Shown here piece after piece: positions 49,801 to 58,298 of a stretch of 64,000 nucleotides of DNA (within the stretch, counting starts at the first letter, position 1; each line of letters opens with the position of its first letter). The position numbers and the translations under genes are program-made. The notes beneath the pieces are model-generated. The model had not been told where the DNA came from and made no database searches. It saw only the letters and a program-made list of their open reading frames with translations. The stretch spans positions 2,187,001 to 2,251,000 of the forward strand of contig NZ_QYUL01000001.1 of assembly GCF_003590795.1 (NCBI RefSeq). Reading direction: 5' to 3'. Origin of the DNA: Azospirillum cavernae (GTDB lineage Bacteria > Pseudomonadota > Alphaproteobacteria > Azospirillales > Azospirillaceae).

Positions 49801-52800
49801 TCCGCAAGCTTGGCACCGACGCGACGGTGGCCGGAACGGCGGCGCAAAAGGCGCTGAACGACGCGCTGGACGCCTATCGCGCCAACCGCGCGGCCAACGA
49901 CAACAACAAGCTTGAGCAAGAGCGCCGCGCGGCCAACGACAATCTGGCGCTCGCTCAGCGCGAGTTGGCGTTGATGGGCGAGGCCGAGGGCGTGCGGTCA
50001 CGCGCGCTCGAAACCATGCGCAACCAGCAAGAGGCCGCGCGCAAGGTCGCCGAATTGGGCGAAGAGGGCGCGCGGCAGTGGTTGGCGTGGCAAGAGCAGA
50101 TCGCCGACACCCGCGCCTTGATCGATTTCCAGAAGGAGGTGAAGCAGACATCCAAGAGCATCGCCGACGATCTGGCCGCCAAGATGTTCGACAAGGGCGG
50201 GTCGATCCTGGATTGGTGGCGGAACCTTCTGAAGCGGATGGCGATTGAGATCGCCAGCACGCAGTTCATCATGCCCATCGTCCAACAGGTGGTCGGCGCG
50301 GTCCCGCAGCTTTTCGGCATCCAGGCGCCGGCCAGCGTCGGCGGCGGGCAGACGGCGACGGGCGGCGGTCTGACGAACACGCTGACCAACACGGCGCTGT
50401 CGAAGGCGGGCGGCTGGGCGCTGGACAAGCTGGCGCCCGGCGGCCTGATGAACGGGCTGGACGCCTGGGGCTATTCGACGTTGGGCGTCGGTTCGGCAAG
50501 CTACGGCGCGCCGATGGTTGCCAGCAACGGCCTGTTGACCGGCGGCGGGGCGACCAGCCTCGCGACGCCGACGGGCATCACGGGCGGGTTGTCGGGCTAT
50601 TTCGGCGCGGCGAGCGCGGGCGCGTTCGGCGGGGCGTTGGGGGGGCTGATCGGGACGGCGACCAACAGCAAAGCCATCGGCGGGTTGTCCGGCGCGGCGC
50701 TGGGGGCTGGCTCCGCCTATCTCGCGTCGGCTTTGGGTTTCGGCGCGCTGGGCGGTCCGGTCGGCCTTGCCGTCGGGGCCATCGTCGGCGGCATCATGGG
50801 GCTGCTTGGCACCGCCAAGAAGAGCGTAGGCCCCAACTCCGCCGCGAACGTCAAGTTTACGGCGGGCGTCGCCGGGTTGGGCGACGCGGCGGCTGACAAC
50901 GGCGGCGACGTGACCAAGAGCAGCAGCGCCGCGACCGCCGCCGCCGCCCTGGTCAACGGCATCGTCACCGCCGCCGGGACGTCGCTGCCCAAGTCGGTCA
51001 GCGGCGCCGTTGGCGGCATTGAGTTTTTTGAGCAGGGCAACAAGTGGATCTCGCTGGTCAGCAACGTCCGCAAGGAGTTTGGCTCTGCCGAAGAGGCCGT
51101 CACCGATTTCGGCAAGCGGTTGATCGGCGTTTTCCAAGCCGACGGCACCTTGACCGGCGTCAACGCCGACGTCGTCACCGCGTTGAGAAACAGCAAGGCG
51201 ACCAGCCCTGATAAATTGTTGGAAGACGTCAACTTCGCCAGCGCCTTCCGCTCGACTTTCGATCAGATGCGCGGGGCGCTCAACCCGCTGGACAACGACA
51301 TCAAGAGTTGGACCGACAGCAGCAAGGCGCTGGGCGAGCAGATCAAGACCAACATCCTGGATTGGCGCGACAAGGCGGCGGGGTTGGGGCTGGCGACCGA
51401 CAGCGAGCTGAAGCCCGCGTTGACGTCGGCGCTGAACGCGATGATGGGGCTTGGCCCGGCGGTGGAGCCTTTGCGTGGCCTGGCCGCCGTCACCAAACAG
51501 GCCGAGATCAATTTCGAGGCGTTCCGACCGGCGCTGCTGTCGCTGGGGCTGTCCGCCGATGAAGTCGCGGCCAAGCTCACGGCCTATGTCGGCGCGCAGA
51601 AGGCCGCCGCCGACGCCCAGATCGCCGAGGTGGAGCGCGTCGGCGGGCTGAGCCTGCGCGGCGCGCTGGACCCGTCGGCCCGGCTGTCGGTGACTGACGC
51701 GCTGAAAAACCTGTCGTTGGACCCGGCCAGCTTGACGCCGTTGCGGGTGGCGTTGGAGGCGTTGGACGCATCGGCCCGGCAGGGCGCGGCGGCGACTGGG
51801 CAAGTGACGACGGCGCAGGCGGCGCTGGGCGCGGCGCTTCGCGCGGGCCTGGTGCTGGGCGACCAGTATCAACAGGTCGTTACGGCCATCGCGTCCAGTT
51901 GGACCAGCTCCGCCGAGACGGCCAAGGCGCTGCTGTCCGGGCGGTCGGCCATTGAGACGGCCATCAACCCGTCCTGGCAGGCCAACCCCGACGACGCCCT
52001 GCGTCTGGCCGGGCTGGACCCGGCGCGGGTGGGTGGATTTGCGGCGAGCTGGGGGGCGCTGTCGGCGGCGCTGACCGCTGGGGCGGCCTCTGTGGACAGC
52101 TTGCGGGCGTCGCACAGCGATTTGGTCGCGGCCTACCGGGCCGGGACGATCACTCTGGCCGAGTATCAGGCGGGCGTCGGTCTGCTGACCAACGGTTGGG
52201 ACCGCCAGCGGCAATTGCTGGCCGAACAGGACGCGGCGGCCAAGACTGCGGCTGACGAGCGAGCCGCTGCGGCCAAGGCCGCCAACGACGCGCAAGCCAC
52301 CGCCAACGACGCCCAGATCAGCGCGCAGCGGTCGATTTCTGACGGCTGGTCCCGCATCCGCGAGCAGGCGCTCGCCGCTGTCACATCGCTGCGGCTTGAC
52401 GCCAACTTGTCCACGCTTGGCGCTAAAGCCCGCCTTGATCTGGCCGAAAGCGAAATGTCGTCGGCTTACAGCCGCATCTTTACGGCATCCAACGACAACG
52501 ACCGCGACAAAGCGGCCAGCGATTTCAATTCGCTCTGGCGGCCTTACTTGGAGCAATCCCGCGCCTATTACGCCGACCAGCCCGAATATCAGGCGCGACA
52601 GGACCGCGTGCTGGCGATGCAGGCGACGCTGGCCGGTCGCGCGGGCGAGCAGGTGGATGCGGCCAGCCGCGCGCTGTCGGTGGCTGAAGCTCAACGCGAC
52701 TATCTGGCGAGCATCGACGCGCGGCTGGCCAACGGCTCGACCGGCGGCGGGGCGGGGGCGACGACCACCAGCGCCGCCGGGAGCTTCGCGACCAGCGCGC

Positions 52801-53201
52801 CCGGCAATTGGAAACTGGTCCAGCACGCGGACGGCAATTGGAGCGCCGAGCGCTATGCGACCGGCGCGGCGGCGCTGGGCCAGGGCGTCTACCAGCGCCC
52901 GACCAAATTCCGTGAACTCGGCGAGGCGGGGCCGGAGGCCATCATGCCGCTGGCCAACATCGGCGGGCGGCTGGGCATCCACGCGGTGGTTTCGTCCGGC
53001 GGCAGCGCCGCGCCGGTTGATATGACGCCGGTGGTGATGGCCGTCGGAGGCACGTCGGGCGCGGTGCTGGAAATCGGCGGGCTGATCGCCGCGCGGCTCG
53101 ACACGATGATCGGCCAAAACGCCGCGATCCTGCGGGAGTTGACCGAAAGCCGCCGGATCAATCGCGACCTCGTCACGGTCCTGGAACGGAGGGCGGCGTG
53201 A
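46854..53201 (+). CDS. tape measure protein, 2115 aa
   Basis: The N-terminal 300 residues hold the phage tape-measure domain (YADTWTQIGNRLRLAAQDTS then LFQAAQKAGVGMTSVVDVYS, and GAPRIAQAVAAGL). Long alanine-rich coiled coils follow, then a glycine- and alanine-rich hydrophobic region at about residues 1260-1325 (GGLSGAALGAGSAYLASALG and neighbours) able to insert in a membrane. The C-terminal 200 residues include a region common in such proteins (FRELGEAGPEAIMPLANIGG). Length sets tail length. By the usual rule of about 0.15 nm per residue the tail would be about 300 nm, long for a siphovirus. Confidence 0.93.
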   Translation: MTLQLAIKVRADSSVPSDLAPSSAALDQFGARAKASAGGSSLWAAEAQRSANAAQALRQSHEGVAASMATGARAAVLFAASLAAGKLLEYADTWTQIGNRLRLAAQDTSQMKAVQEQLFQAAQKAGVGMTSVVDVYSRASQSARELGASQEQLTRFSGGAAQAVALGGASAEAAAGALQQLGQALGSGTVHAEEFNSVLDGAPRIAQAVAAGLTATGGSVARLKEMINDGKVSSKEFFDAFLSQIPRIESEFGTAAPTMAQAMTTLQNAMTKLVGESNNALGVTATLAQVIQALGKNLDGAAGVAGQMALGLAAIGAARVVPTGIQALTTAIDDQRVALYAKAVATVEAANAEKLAAAQSLITAQRAQAATAATLAGAEAEFAAKAAAASSAAAGVTAAEVALTQARAKTSLTTNVYVANKALAAEREAQAAATAAREASIAADAQKVASLTRLRAVQAEAAVAGGAVAAANTHLTIAAEGAAAASGALAQRASLLSAAWGGVKSAGTALVGMLGGPWGAAFLAASGAVYYLSTRTTAADQAQDVYNRTLAEGRKRIDDLAGATRNQSAALLEKQRGDVASAQAENAKAQAAVAAAAAMERRPSARGLGGAAASAAMLQASEIATITKKTAEAAAAALDGMMSVSQKTGDAVGLELASKLARGTGAFSALDKATSDVMKSLGLTIQSGRLMSNEQADVEKSTQVLNRALAAGPGFLRSWGASAAQINLVLDTMRQKIDPVASAVADLNRQIAQMQVPDGAARAALTTLQQINQERAKAGQQPLTTVSPEYLTLLDKAKELETQRAQAQANARAKLIPLEEKIARAQAAGNDVLAAKLTREKAITEMEAKGVETAVAAGLAQQDFDVSVTAAGAAAGEAGKGFLRAADGQMRLAQAAGLGEAAARQAAYANKLAEEAAKGNGNVAAQTAANQREEAAAILTIRNETVRGLVLETANTNALTTAMAAGGEAVRVAQENEYKLGLIRKLGTDATVAGTAAQKALNDALDAYRANRAANDNNKLEQERRAANDNLALAQRELALMGEAEGVRSRALETMRNQQEAARKVAELGEEGARQWLAWQEQIADTRALIDFQKEVKQTSKSIADDLAAKMFDKGGSILDWWRNLLKRMAIEIASTQFIMPIVQQVVGAVPQLFGIQAPASVGGGQTATGGGLTNTLTNTALSKAGGWALDKLAPGGLMNGLDAWGYSTLGVGSASYGAPMVASNGLLTGGGATSLATPTGITGGLSGYFGAASAGAFGGALGGLIGTATNSKAIGGLSGAALGAGSAYLASALGFGALGGPVGLAVGAIVGGIMGLLGTAKKSVGPNSAANVKFTAGVAGLGDAAADNGGDVTKSSSAATAAAALVNGIVTAAGTSLPKSVSGAVGGIEFFEQGNKWISLVSNVRKEFGSAEEAVTDFGKRLIGVFQADGTLTGVNADVVTALRNSKATSPDKLLEDVNFASAFRSTFDQMRGALNPLDNDIKSWTDSSKALGEQIKTNILDWRDKAAGLGLATDSELKPALTSALNAMMGLGPAVEPLRGLAAVTKQAEINFEAFRPALLSLGLSADEVAAKLTAYVGAQKAAADAQIAEVERVGGLSLRGALDPSARLSVTDALKNLSLDPASLTPLRVALEALDASARQGAAATGQVTTAQAALGAALRAGLVLGDQYQQVVTAIASSWTSSAETAKALLSGRSAIETAINPSWQANPDDALRLAGLDPARVGGFAASWGALSAALTAGAASVDSLRASHSDLVAAYRAGTITLAEYQAGVGLLTNGWDRQRQLLAEQDAAAKTAADERAAAAKAANDAQATANDAQISAQRSISDGWSRIREQALAAVTSLRLDANLSTLGAKARLDLAESEMSSAYSRIFTASNDNDRDKAASDFNSLWRPYLEQSRAYYADQPEYQARQDRVLAMQATLAGRAGEQVDAASRALSVAEAQRDYLASIDARLANGSTGGGAGATTTSAAGSFATSAPGNWKLVQHADGNWSAERYATGAAALGQGVYQRPTKFRELGEAGPEAIMPLANIGGRLGIHAVVSSGGSAAPVDMTPVVMAVGGTSGAVLEIGGLIAARLDTMIGQNAAILRELTESRRINRDLVTVLERRAA

Positions 53202-54763
53202 CCGATGAAATCGCCTGGATCGCGGAGCTGGATTACCGGCGACCGTCCGGGGTGGCCGAGACGCTGTATTTGTCCCACGGCGCGGTGCGTCCTATGCCGT
53301 CGTCATGTCCAGACCGACCCAATCAAAAGTACGCCAACCGGATGGTTGAGGTGCCGTCCTATCAGACCCGCGCGCTGGGCGATCCGTCGCGCTTGGGCGG
53401 GTCGATTGGCGTCGGCAACCTGACCGTCTCCAACGGCGACGGATCGCTGTCCTATTTGCGCGACTGTCGGCCTGTGGCGGTGCGACTGTGGCGTGGGCGG
53501 TCGGGCCGACCTTTGGCCGATTGGACGCCGGTCGCGACCTGCGGCGCGCGCGACCTGCGCTGGGACATTGGCGGCGAGCAAGCCGGGCGGCTGACCGCGC
53601 CGATGCTCGATGCGCGCGCCGATTTGGAGGACATGATCCAGGAGGCGACCTATGGCGGATCGAACAGCGGCGCGACGGGCTATGAAGGCGAGCCGGGCGG
53701 CATCAAAGGGCAAACCAAACCGCTGGCGCTGGGCGATCTGACCGACGCGCAAGTTCAGGGCGTGTGGGTCAATCAGGTGGCGCGGGTCGCGCAACTGCAC
53801 GATGGGGTGGGCGCGGGCACCCTTGCCGCCGTCACGACGATTTGGGATCGGGGCGGCGCGGCTGGGTTGACGCTGTCGGCGGACAGCACGGGCACGGTTT
53901 TTGACGCCGCAACCCCCTCGTCAACGCAATACGCCACGGATTTGACGCGCGGCTATGTGCGCATCGGCGGGACGCTGGGGGCGCTGCCGACGTTCGGTCT
54001 GCGCGGCGCGGCAGCGGCGGGCGACACCGCGCCGTCAATCTTGCGCTGGCTGCTGACCCGGCGCGGCCATGGCGCGCGGATCGGGGCCAGCCTCGCGGCT
54101 TGGAATACGACGGCCAAGGTCGGGGTGTGGTTGGGTCAGCCCAACACCTACCGCGAGGCGTGGGACGTGGTGGCCGCGTCGGCGGCGGTCTGGGTGTTGC
54201 CCGATGCCGCTGGTCTGTGGCAGGTCGGCGCGCTCGCCGCTCCGGTTGGCGCGCCCGTTTTGGCGCTGTCTGAACGGAAGATCAAAGAGATTTCGGTGGC
54301 CGACGCCACCATCGCCCGGCCCGTTTGGAAAGTCACCGTTCGGTGGGGTCGCATCTACAAGACGTATGCGCGTAGCGATCTGGCGGGCGCGCTGGTTGGC
54401 ACGGCAACGGAAGCGCGCTTGGCCGAAGAGTGGCGCTCCGCCGTGGCTTTGGCCTCGGCGGTCAAGGCGATCTGGGGCGACCAAGCGCGTGAGATCACCA
54501 TCGACACCGCGCTTCGGGCTGAGGCCGACGCGGCGGCGTTGGCCGCCCAACTGCTGACGCTGTTTGGGCCGCGCCCCGATGGCTCGCCCCGCCAATTGCT
54601 GCGGGTCGCCGTCGAAATGACCGACGCGGTGCTGGCGCTGGCCCACGGCCAAGAGGTCGCGCTGTCCTATCCGCTGGAAGGTCTGACCGGCTCTTGGGTG
54701 GTCTGGGGCAAGCGCCCCGCCGCGCCAGCGGAACACCTGATCGAATTGGAGCTGTTCGGATGA
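53198..54763 (+). CDS. tail tip/baseplate protein, 521 aa
   Basis: Follows the tape measure with a four-base overlap, where distal tail or hub proteins are encoded in siphoviruses. Beta-rich, starting MTDEIAWIAELDYRRPSGVA, with repeated strands and a PLALGDLTDAQVQGVWVNQV segment like those of gene-transfer-agent and transposable siphophage tails. The C-terminus (LALAHGQEVALSYPLEGLTG) resembles hub domains. Exact assignment (distal tail or hub) is open. Confidence 0.68.
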   Translation: MTDEIAWIAELDYRRPSGVAETLYLSHGAVRPMPSSCPDRPNQKYANRMVEVPSYQTRALGDPSRLGGSIGVGNLTVSNGDGSLSYLRDCRPVAVRLWRGRSGRPLADWTPVATCGARDLRWDIGGEQAGRLTAPMLDARADLEDMIQEATYGGSNSGATGYEGEPGGIKGQTKPLALGDLTDAQVQGVWVNQVARVAQLHDGVGAGTLAAVTTIWDRGGAAGLTLSADSTGTVFDAATPSSTQYATDLTRGYVRIGGTLGALPTFGLRGAAAAGDTAPSILRWLLTRRGHGARIGASLAAWNTTAKVGVWLGQPNTYREAWDVVAASAAVWVLPDAAGLWQVGALAAPVGAPVLALSERKIKEISVADATIARPVWKVTVRWGRIYKTYARSDLAGALVGTATEARLAEEWRSAVALASAVKAIWGDQAREITIDTALRAEADAAALAAQLLTLFGPRPDGSPRQLLRVAVEMTDAVLALAHGQEVALSYPLEGLTGSWVVWGKRPAAPAEHLIELELFG

Positions 54764-55617
54764 GCGTGGATCGTAGCGCGCTCTGTCGCATCCTGGACCG
54801 CAATCTGGCGCTGGAAGGCTATCTGCGCGGCGATGGCTGGATCCACCTGGACGACGTCCTGCTGCCGACGGTCATCGAGGACGTGGCGCGCTGGACCGCC
54901 AGCGGCGTCGCCACGCTGGACATCGTGACGCCCGCGCGCGACCCGGTGACGGCGCTGATGGTGTCCGGCACCACTCTACGCCGCGACGCCGAGGTGCGGA
55001 TCACCTACGCCGCAAACGACGCCTGCACGGTTCTGGCGCCCGGCGCGCCAACGCCGGAATGGCGGCGGATTTTGGGCCGGAGCTGGCGGACGAGCGGCCT
55101 GCGTTGGACGGCCCGCAACCTGTGGTCTGGCCGACCGACGGCGCGCGATCTGGCGGGCTACGCGATCCCGGTGCTCGACCTGCCGACGCGCTGCCGCCCG
55201 CTGGTGACGCGGGTCGAGATCGACAACAAAGGCGCGCCGTTCGACCTTGGCCACCTGTTTCTCGCCGAGGCCACGGTCCCGGAATGGGGCTTCGATTGGG
55301 GCCGCGAAATCGTGCCGGAAATCCAGTCCAAGCTGGATCGAACGCCGGGCGGTGGCCGGATCGTCGCCTACCGTCGGCCCATGCGCGTTCAGACGCTCGC
55401 CTTTGAAGATCTGACCGAAGACGAAGCGGCCCAGTTTCAGGATTTGTCGGCGCGGCTTGATCTGGTCGGGCCGGTCGCGGTGATCCCGGAGCCGACAAAG
55501 ACGCGGCACCTGTGGCGCGAGGCGTTCGTGGGGTTTCTGCGCGAGGCGGTCGCCCGGCGGCAGGTGCAACCGAGCATGTGGCGGGCGTCGCTCAAAATTG
55601 AGGAGATGGTGGGATGA
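54760..55617 (+). CDS. tail protein, 285 aa
   Basis: ATG 54760 overlaps the previous stop. A mixed beta and helical protein (ALEGYLRGDGWIHLDDVLLP, TLDIVTPARDPVTALMVSGT, LKIEEMVG at the end), likely a tail-tip component by position. I do not recognise a named family. It overlaps the next gene by four bases. Confidence 0.62.
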   Translation: MSVDRSALCRILDRNLALEGYLRGDGWIHLDDVLLPTVIEDVARWTASGVATLDIVTPARDPVTALMVSGTTLRRDAEVRITYAANDACTVLAPGAPTPEWRRILGRSWRTSGLRWTARNLWSGRPTARDLAGYAIPVLDLPTRCRPLVTRVEIDNKGAPFDLGHLFLAEATVPEWGFDWGREIVPEIQSKLDRTPGGGRIVAYRRPMRVQTLAFEDLTEDEAAQFQDLSARLDLVGPVAVIPEPTKTRHLWREAFVGFLREAVARRQVQPSMWRASLKIEEMVG

Positions 55618-56066
55618 CGATCACATGGACCGACGCGGTGGCCAAACTGGCCGCGCGCTACTGGAACAGCGAGCCGGTCAGCGCCGCAAATCCGGGCGGC
55701 TTTGATGAGGCCGTGGACGGGTCGCAGGCCGGTCACGAGGTCAATTTTCCGGCGGCGCTGGAGGCCGTGGGCGTCGCCGCCCAACACGTCGGCGACACCG
55801 CGCAGGCGGTCGATGCGGCAGCCGCCACCGCCATCGCTCAGATGGCCATCATCCAGGCCAGCGTCGCGGGCGCGCTTGCCGCGAACGTGCCTGTCTCGGA
55901 GACGGGCGCGCGACTGGTCGCGGCGGTCGATGCGGTAGGCGCGCGGGCGGAGATCGGCGCGGCCTCCGTCGCTGACGTCCAGGCTGCGCTGCCCGCCGGT
56001 CTCACCTACCGCATCGACCAACTCAACCGGCTGGCCGCGCTTGGCGCGGTCGGCGTCAAACTGTAA
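55614..56066 (+). CDS. alanine-rich tail fibre-linked protein, 150 aa
   Basis: Helical, alanine- and valine-rich product with heptad-like spacing (AAQHVGDTAQAVDAAAATAI) ending in RIDQLNRLAAL. This composition is typical of trimeric fibre stems or tail spacers. No family recognised. It lies in the receptor-binding segment. Confidence 0.58.
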   Translation: MTITWTDAVAKLAARYWNSEPVSAANPGGFDEAVDGSQAGHEVNFPAALEAVGVAAQHVGDTAQAVDAAAATAIAQMAIIQASVAGALAANVPVSETGARLVAAVDAVGARAEIGAASVADVQAALPAGLTYRIDQLNRLAALGAVGVKL

Positions 56067-56078
56067 GTGTGAGGCTGC

Positions 56079-56825
56079 ATGTCAAATCTGCTGAATACCC
56101 CCGCTGCATTTCCACTGTTCACCGAGAACTTGATCGCCGCAAACGGCACCAATGCAAAGATCTTTGTTGACTGCCTGCCGCCATCCATAGTCGCCGCCAT
56201 CACTGGCGAGACCGCTCTGCCCGGCGAAGGCGCGGTGCGGCAGTGCATCCTGCGTGGCGGCGGTCGGGTGATTGATGGCAGCGTCTCCAGCACGGATGGC
56301 TCGGCAAAGTCGTTGTTGATCTACAATGGAGAGCGGCTGACTGACCAGAGCAACGCGGGCGTCATGTCGCTCACGACCAGCGGCGTCGCCCGCACAGCCG
56401 GGTCGTTTATCTCGGACGGCTGGACGGTGGGCAACGCTCTCATGCTGTTCGGGCCGCCCCTGGCCCGCAATATCGGTTCGGCGACCCAAGCCAACACGGG
56501 GTTGCTCGCCATCGTCACGGCGGTCTCAGCCCTGGCGCTGAGCGTCAGCGGCACGCCGTTCACGGTCGATGCCGCGCTCCCGCCCGGCGCCCGGCTGTTT
56601 CGAGTGTCCCAGCACACGCGCCGTGCGATACCTGCCTCGGCTGGCAATGCCGATGGTACGCCTCCGGTGCCGCTCATTGGTGGTACGCAGGATCCATCGG
56701 CCCCCTCGCAGCCCGACGCCGGGTGGGAGATGGGCCAGAGCAATGCGGTGATCGTGGCGCTGGTGGCCGCCGTGTCGGCGCTGCCAGCCAGGATCGACCT
56801 GCGCGCATCCGTGGCGATCCGCTGA
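56079..56825 (+). CDS. putative tail fibre protein, 248 aa
   Basis: Beta-rich protein with many glycines, alanines and serines (MSNLLNTPAAFPLFTENLIA; then VRQCILRGGGRVIDGSVSST). The C-terminus is proline-rich (RRAIPASAGNADGTPPVPLI). Position between the stem-like gene and the glycine-rich adhesin suggests a fibre or receptor-binding component. No named family. One-base overlap with the next start. Confidence 0.55.
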   Translation: MSNLLNTPAAFPLFTENLIAANGTNAKIFVDCLPPSIVAAITGETALPGEGAVRQCILRGGGRVIDGSVSSTDGSAKSLLIYNGERLTDQSNAGVMSLTTSGVARTAGSFISDGWTVGNALMLFGPPLARNIGSATQANTGLLAIVTAVSALALSVSGTPFTVDAALPPGARLFRVSQHTRRAIPASAGNADGTPPVPLIGGTQDPSAPSQPDAGWEMGQSNAVIVALVAAVSALPARIDLRASVAIR

Positions 56826-57502
56826 TGACCCGCGATTTTCTAACGGGGCTACCGCGCGCGCCGCAGCTTATCGGCCAGCCAGCGGCGAGCATGCAAAACG
56901 GTGGCTGGAAGCCCGTCGCGGTCGAGCGCATCTACTTGTCCTCCTCCGAAATATACGCGCCGCTCTACCCGTGCGAGGTGGAAATCATCGTCATTTCTCC
57001 CGGCGGTCGGGGTTTTCTAAGCGGCGGCGGGGGCGGCGGCTGCGCCTACAAGCGCCGCCGCGTGCTACCGAACGAAAAGCTCATACTCACAATCGACCCG
57101 GGCACAACCGCCACGAACTATTACGATACGCGCGGCAGCATCTCGATTGACGGCGTGACCGTGACCGGCGGTCAAAATGGTTCGTCGTCGCAGGCCGCTG
57201 GCGACCCATTCGGCGGGATCGGTGGCGTCGCGACCGGCGGACAAATCAACAACAACGGTGGTCAAGGCGGTCGGTGGTCCGGCGGAGGCGAGCGCGGTGG
57301 GTCCGCCGCCAGCTTGACGGGGCCTGGCCTGATGGCCTCCACCGCCAGCACCGGCCCCTATAGTGGTGGCGGTGGATCCGCAGGCGGCGGGCCAAGCTCG
57401 GGCGGCGGCGGGCAGAACTACGGTGGCGGTGGCGGCGGTGGCGGTGAGGGTGGCGGCCAAGGCGGAGCGCATCTGTGCCTCCTCCGGTTTATCCCAGTTT
57501 GA
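56825..57502 (+). CDS. glycine-rich tail adhesin-like protein, 225 aa
   Basis: The N-terminal 65 residues look like an attachment domain (MTRDFLTGLPRAPQLIGQPA). The rest is dominated by runs of glycine (GGGGGGCAYKRRR, GGIGGVATGGQINNNGGQGG, and a C-terminal stretch of GGGG blocks). It ends LCLLRFIPV. Glycine-rich blocks of this kind form polyglycine-II sandwiches in the T2/T4-like gp38 adhesins, with the loops between them binding receptors. The host-range role is inferred from composition and place. Confidence 0.62.
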   Translation: MTRDFLTGLPRAPQLIGQPAASMQNGGWKPVAVERIYLSSSEIYAPLYPCEVEIIVISPGGRGFLSGGGGGGCAYKRRRVLPNEKLILTIDPGTTATNYYDTRGSISIDGVTVTGGQNGSSSQAAGDPFGGIGGVATGGQINNNGGQGGRWSGGGERGGSAASLTGPGLMASTASTGPYSGGGGSAGGGPSSGGGGQNYGGGGGGGGEGGGQGGAHLCLLRFIPV

Positions 57503-57513
57503 AGTGAGGCACG

Positions 57514-58086
57514 ATGAACGCTATCTATCTCGAAGTCTCGCTACCGACCCGCGAACCGCGAGCCGGTACTCCGGTCGTCTTGCCGGGTTGGCTGGCAGCT
57601 CTCAACCTGTCGCCCGGCGAACTGACCGATCTGACAGATCGCGGCTACCCCGAAACAGGCTATGTGCACGTCGTTGAGGGGCCGCCTCCCGAGCCGCCGC
57701 CGGGCCACGTCGTCGAGCGCGACGGCTGGACGGTCGGCGCGACGACGGCCAGCCCGCATTGGAGCGCGCGGCCCATCACCGACGCCGAGAGATCGGTGAT
57801 GGTGGCCGAGCGGATCGCACTGGTCAAAGCTGAGGCCGAGCGGCGCATCCTGAAAATCGCGCCATTGTGGCGGCAGGCAAATCTAACCGCCCGCGCTGCC
57901 GAGCTGATGCTGCTTTACGGGGTGCGTGGCGATGATCTGCCTGAGCCGCTGCGGAGTGAATATCGCGAAGGCCAAGCCGTGTGGGACCGGATAAAGGCCG
58001 TCCGCGCGGCGTCTGGTGTGATTGAGGAGGCGGTGGCGATGGCGGCTGATCCGACTACCGTCGATCTGTCGGTGGGCTGGCCGTGA
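57514..58086 (+). CDS. tail fibre assembly-like protein, 190 aa
   Basis: Last prophage gene. A beta-strand N-terminus (MNAIYLEVSLPTREPRAGTP), a proline-rich turn region, and a helical C-terminus (AERIALVKAEAERRILKIAP then WRQANLTARAAELMLL) with the W-R-QAN pattern. That pattern is common in phage proteins encoded after fibres and in fibre-assembly chaperones. It ends 106 bases before the right end. Confidence 0.62.
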   Translation: MNAIYLEVSLPTREPRAGTPVVLPGWLAALNLSPGELTDLTDRGYPETGYVHVVEGPPPEPPPGHVVERDGWTVGATTASPHWSARPITDAERSVMVAERIALVKAEAERRILKIAPLWRQANLTARAAELMLLYGVRGDDLPEPLRSEYREGQAVWDRIKAVRAASGVIEEAVAMAADPTTVDLSVGWP

Positions 58087-58097
58087 GCGGCGTGAAA

Positions 58098-58187
58098 CCG
58101 TCAAACCATGTGGCGCGCTACAGGCTGCCGCGAGAAATCACGTTGCTCCAATTTGAAGTGGCGCGTCCTCCAAAAACAAATGGCGCG
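58098..58187 (-). promoter_or_regulatory. right-end transposase binding sites R1, R2 and R3
   Basis: On the minus strand R1 (58187-58168) and R2 (58165-58146) share CGCGCCA-N7-TTGGAG and lie exactly 22 bp apart, as Mu R1 and R2 do. R3 (58117-58098) keeps CGCGCCA but has TGACGG in place of TTGGAG. The end itself is TGAAG... read inward from 58192. Confidence 0.8.
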
Positions 58188-58192
58188 CTTCA

Positions 58193-58298
58193 CCGGCTGA
58201 AGCAAGGAAAAGGCCCACCCGGGGAAAGGTGAGTTTGACATGCGGTCTGACGGGAGTTTGACACCTCCACCGACACGACCGCTAAGTCCTTGATATTA
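58193..58298. other. remnant of the integrative element between Mu-like right end and tRNA
   Basis: 106 bases that should have been continuous with the integrase 3' flank before the prophage inserted. It starts CCGGC, a near match to GCGGC before the left end (19020-19024). It contains GAGTTTGACA twice (near 58231 and 58254). The attachment core should lie at its right edge within the tRNA. Confidence 0.5.

Larger units (their letters stand above)
19025..58192 (+). mobile_element. Mu-like transposable prophage (siphovirus-type tail), about 39 kb
   Basis: The prophage is bounded by inverted arrays of a 20-bp site at both ends. It contains the Mu gene order: repressor, ner, A, B, gemA, mor, lys, gp27, gp28, gp29, gp30, I, T, gp35, gp36, G, gp37. 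Tail genes are of the long flexible type instead of the Mu contractile sheath set. The right end is ...GCTTCA at 58192. The left end is less certain: TG at 19025 gives near-matching 5-bp flanks (gcggc left, ccggc right), TG at 19010 is the alternative. All essential modules appear intact, so it may be inducible. Confidence 0.88.
1..58298. mobile_element. tRNA-Lys integrative element (left end outside window), split by a Mu-like prophage
   Basis: Inference from layout. A tyrosine integrase with an excisionase-like gene lies at 17.5-19.0 kb, and the 3' end of tRNA-Lys at 58.3 kb faces it. Only the Mu-like prophage and about 125 bases separate the two. Integrases of this family commonly lie next to their attachment site and use tRNA 3' ends. 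Everything left of the integrase is plasmid- or phage-like: Rep, ParA, antirepressors, small overlapping genes and defence cargo. No second copy of the tRNA 3' end is visible on the left, so the other attachment site must lie outside the window. Confidence 0.55.

Noticed and set aside
49998..53117. 1039-codon minus-strand open frame
   Set aside because: Antisense to the tape measure gene; a product of strong third-position G/C bias, rich in arginine and glutamine with no domains.
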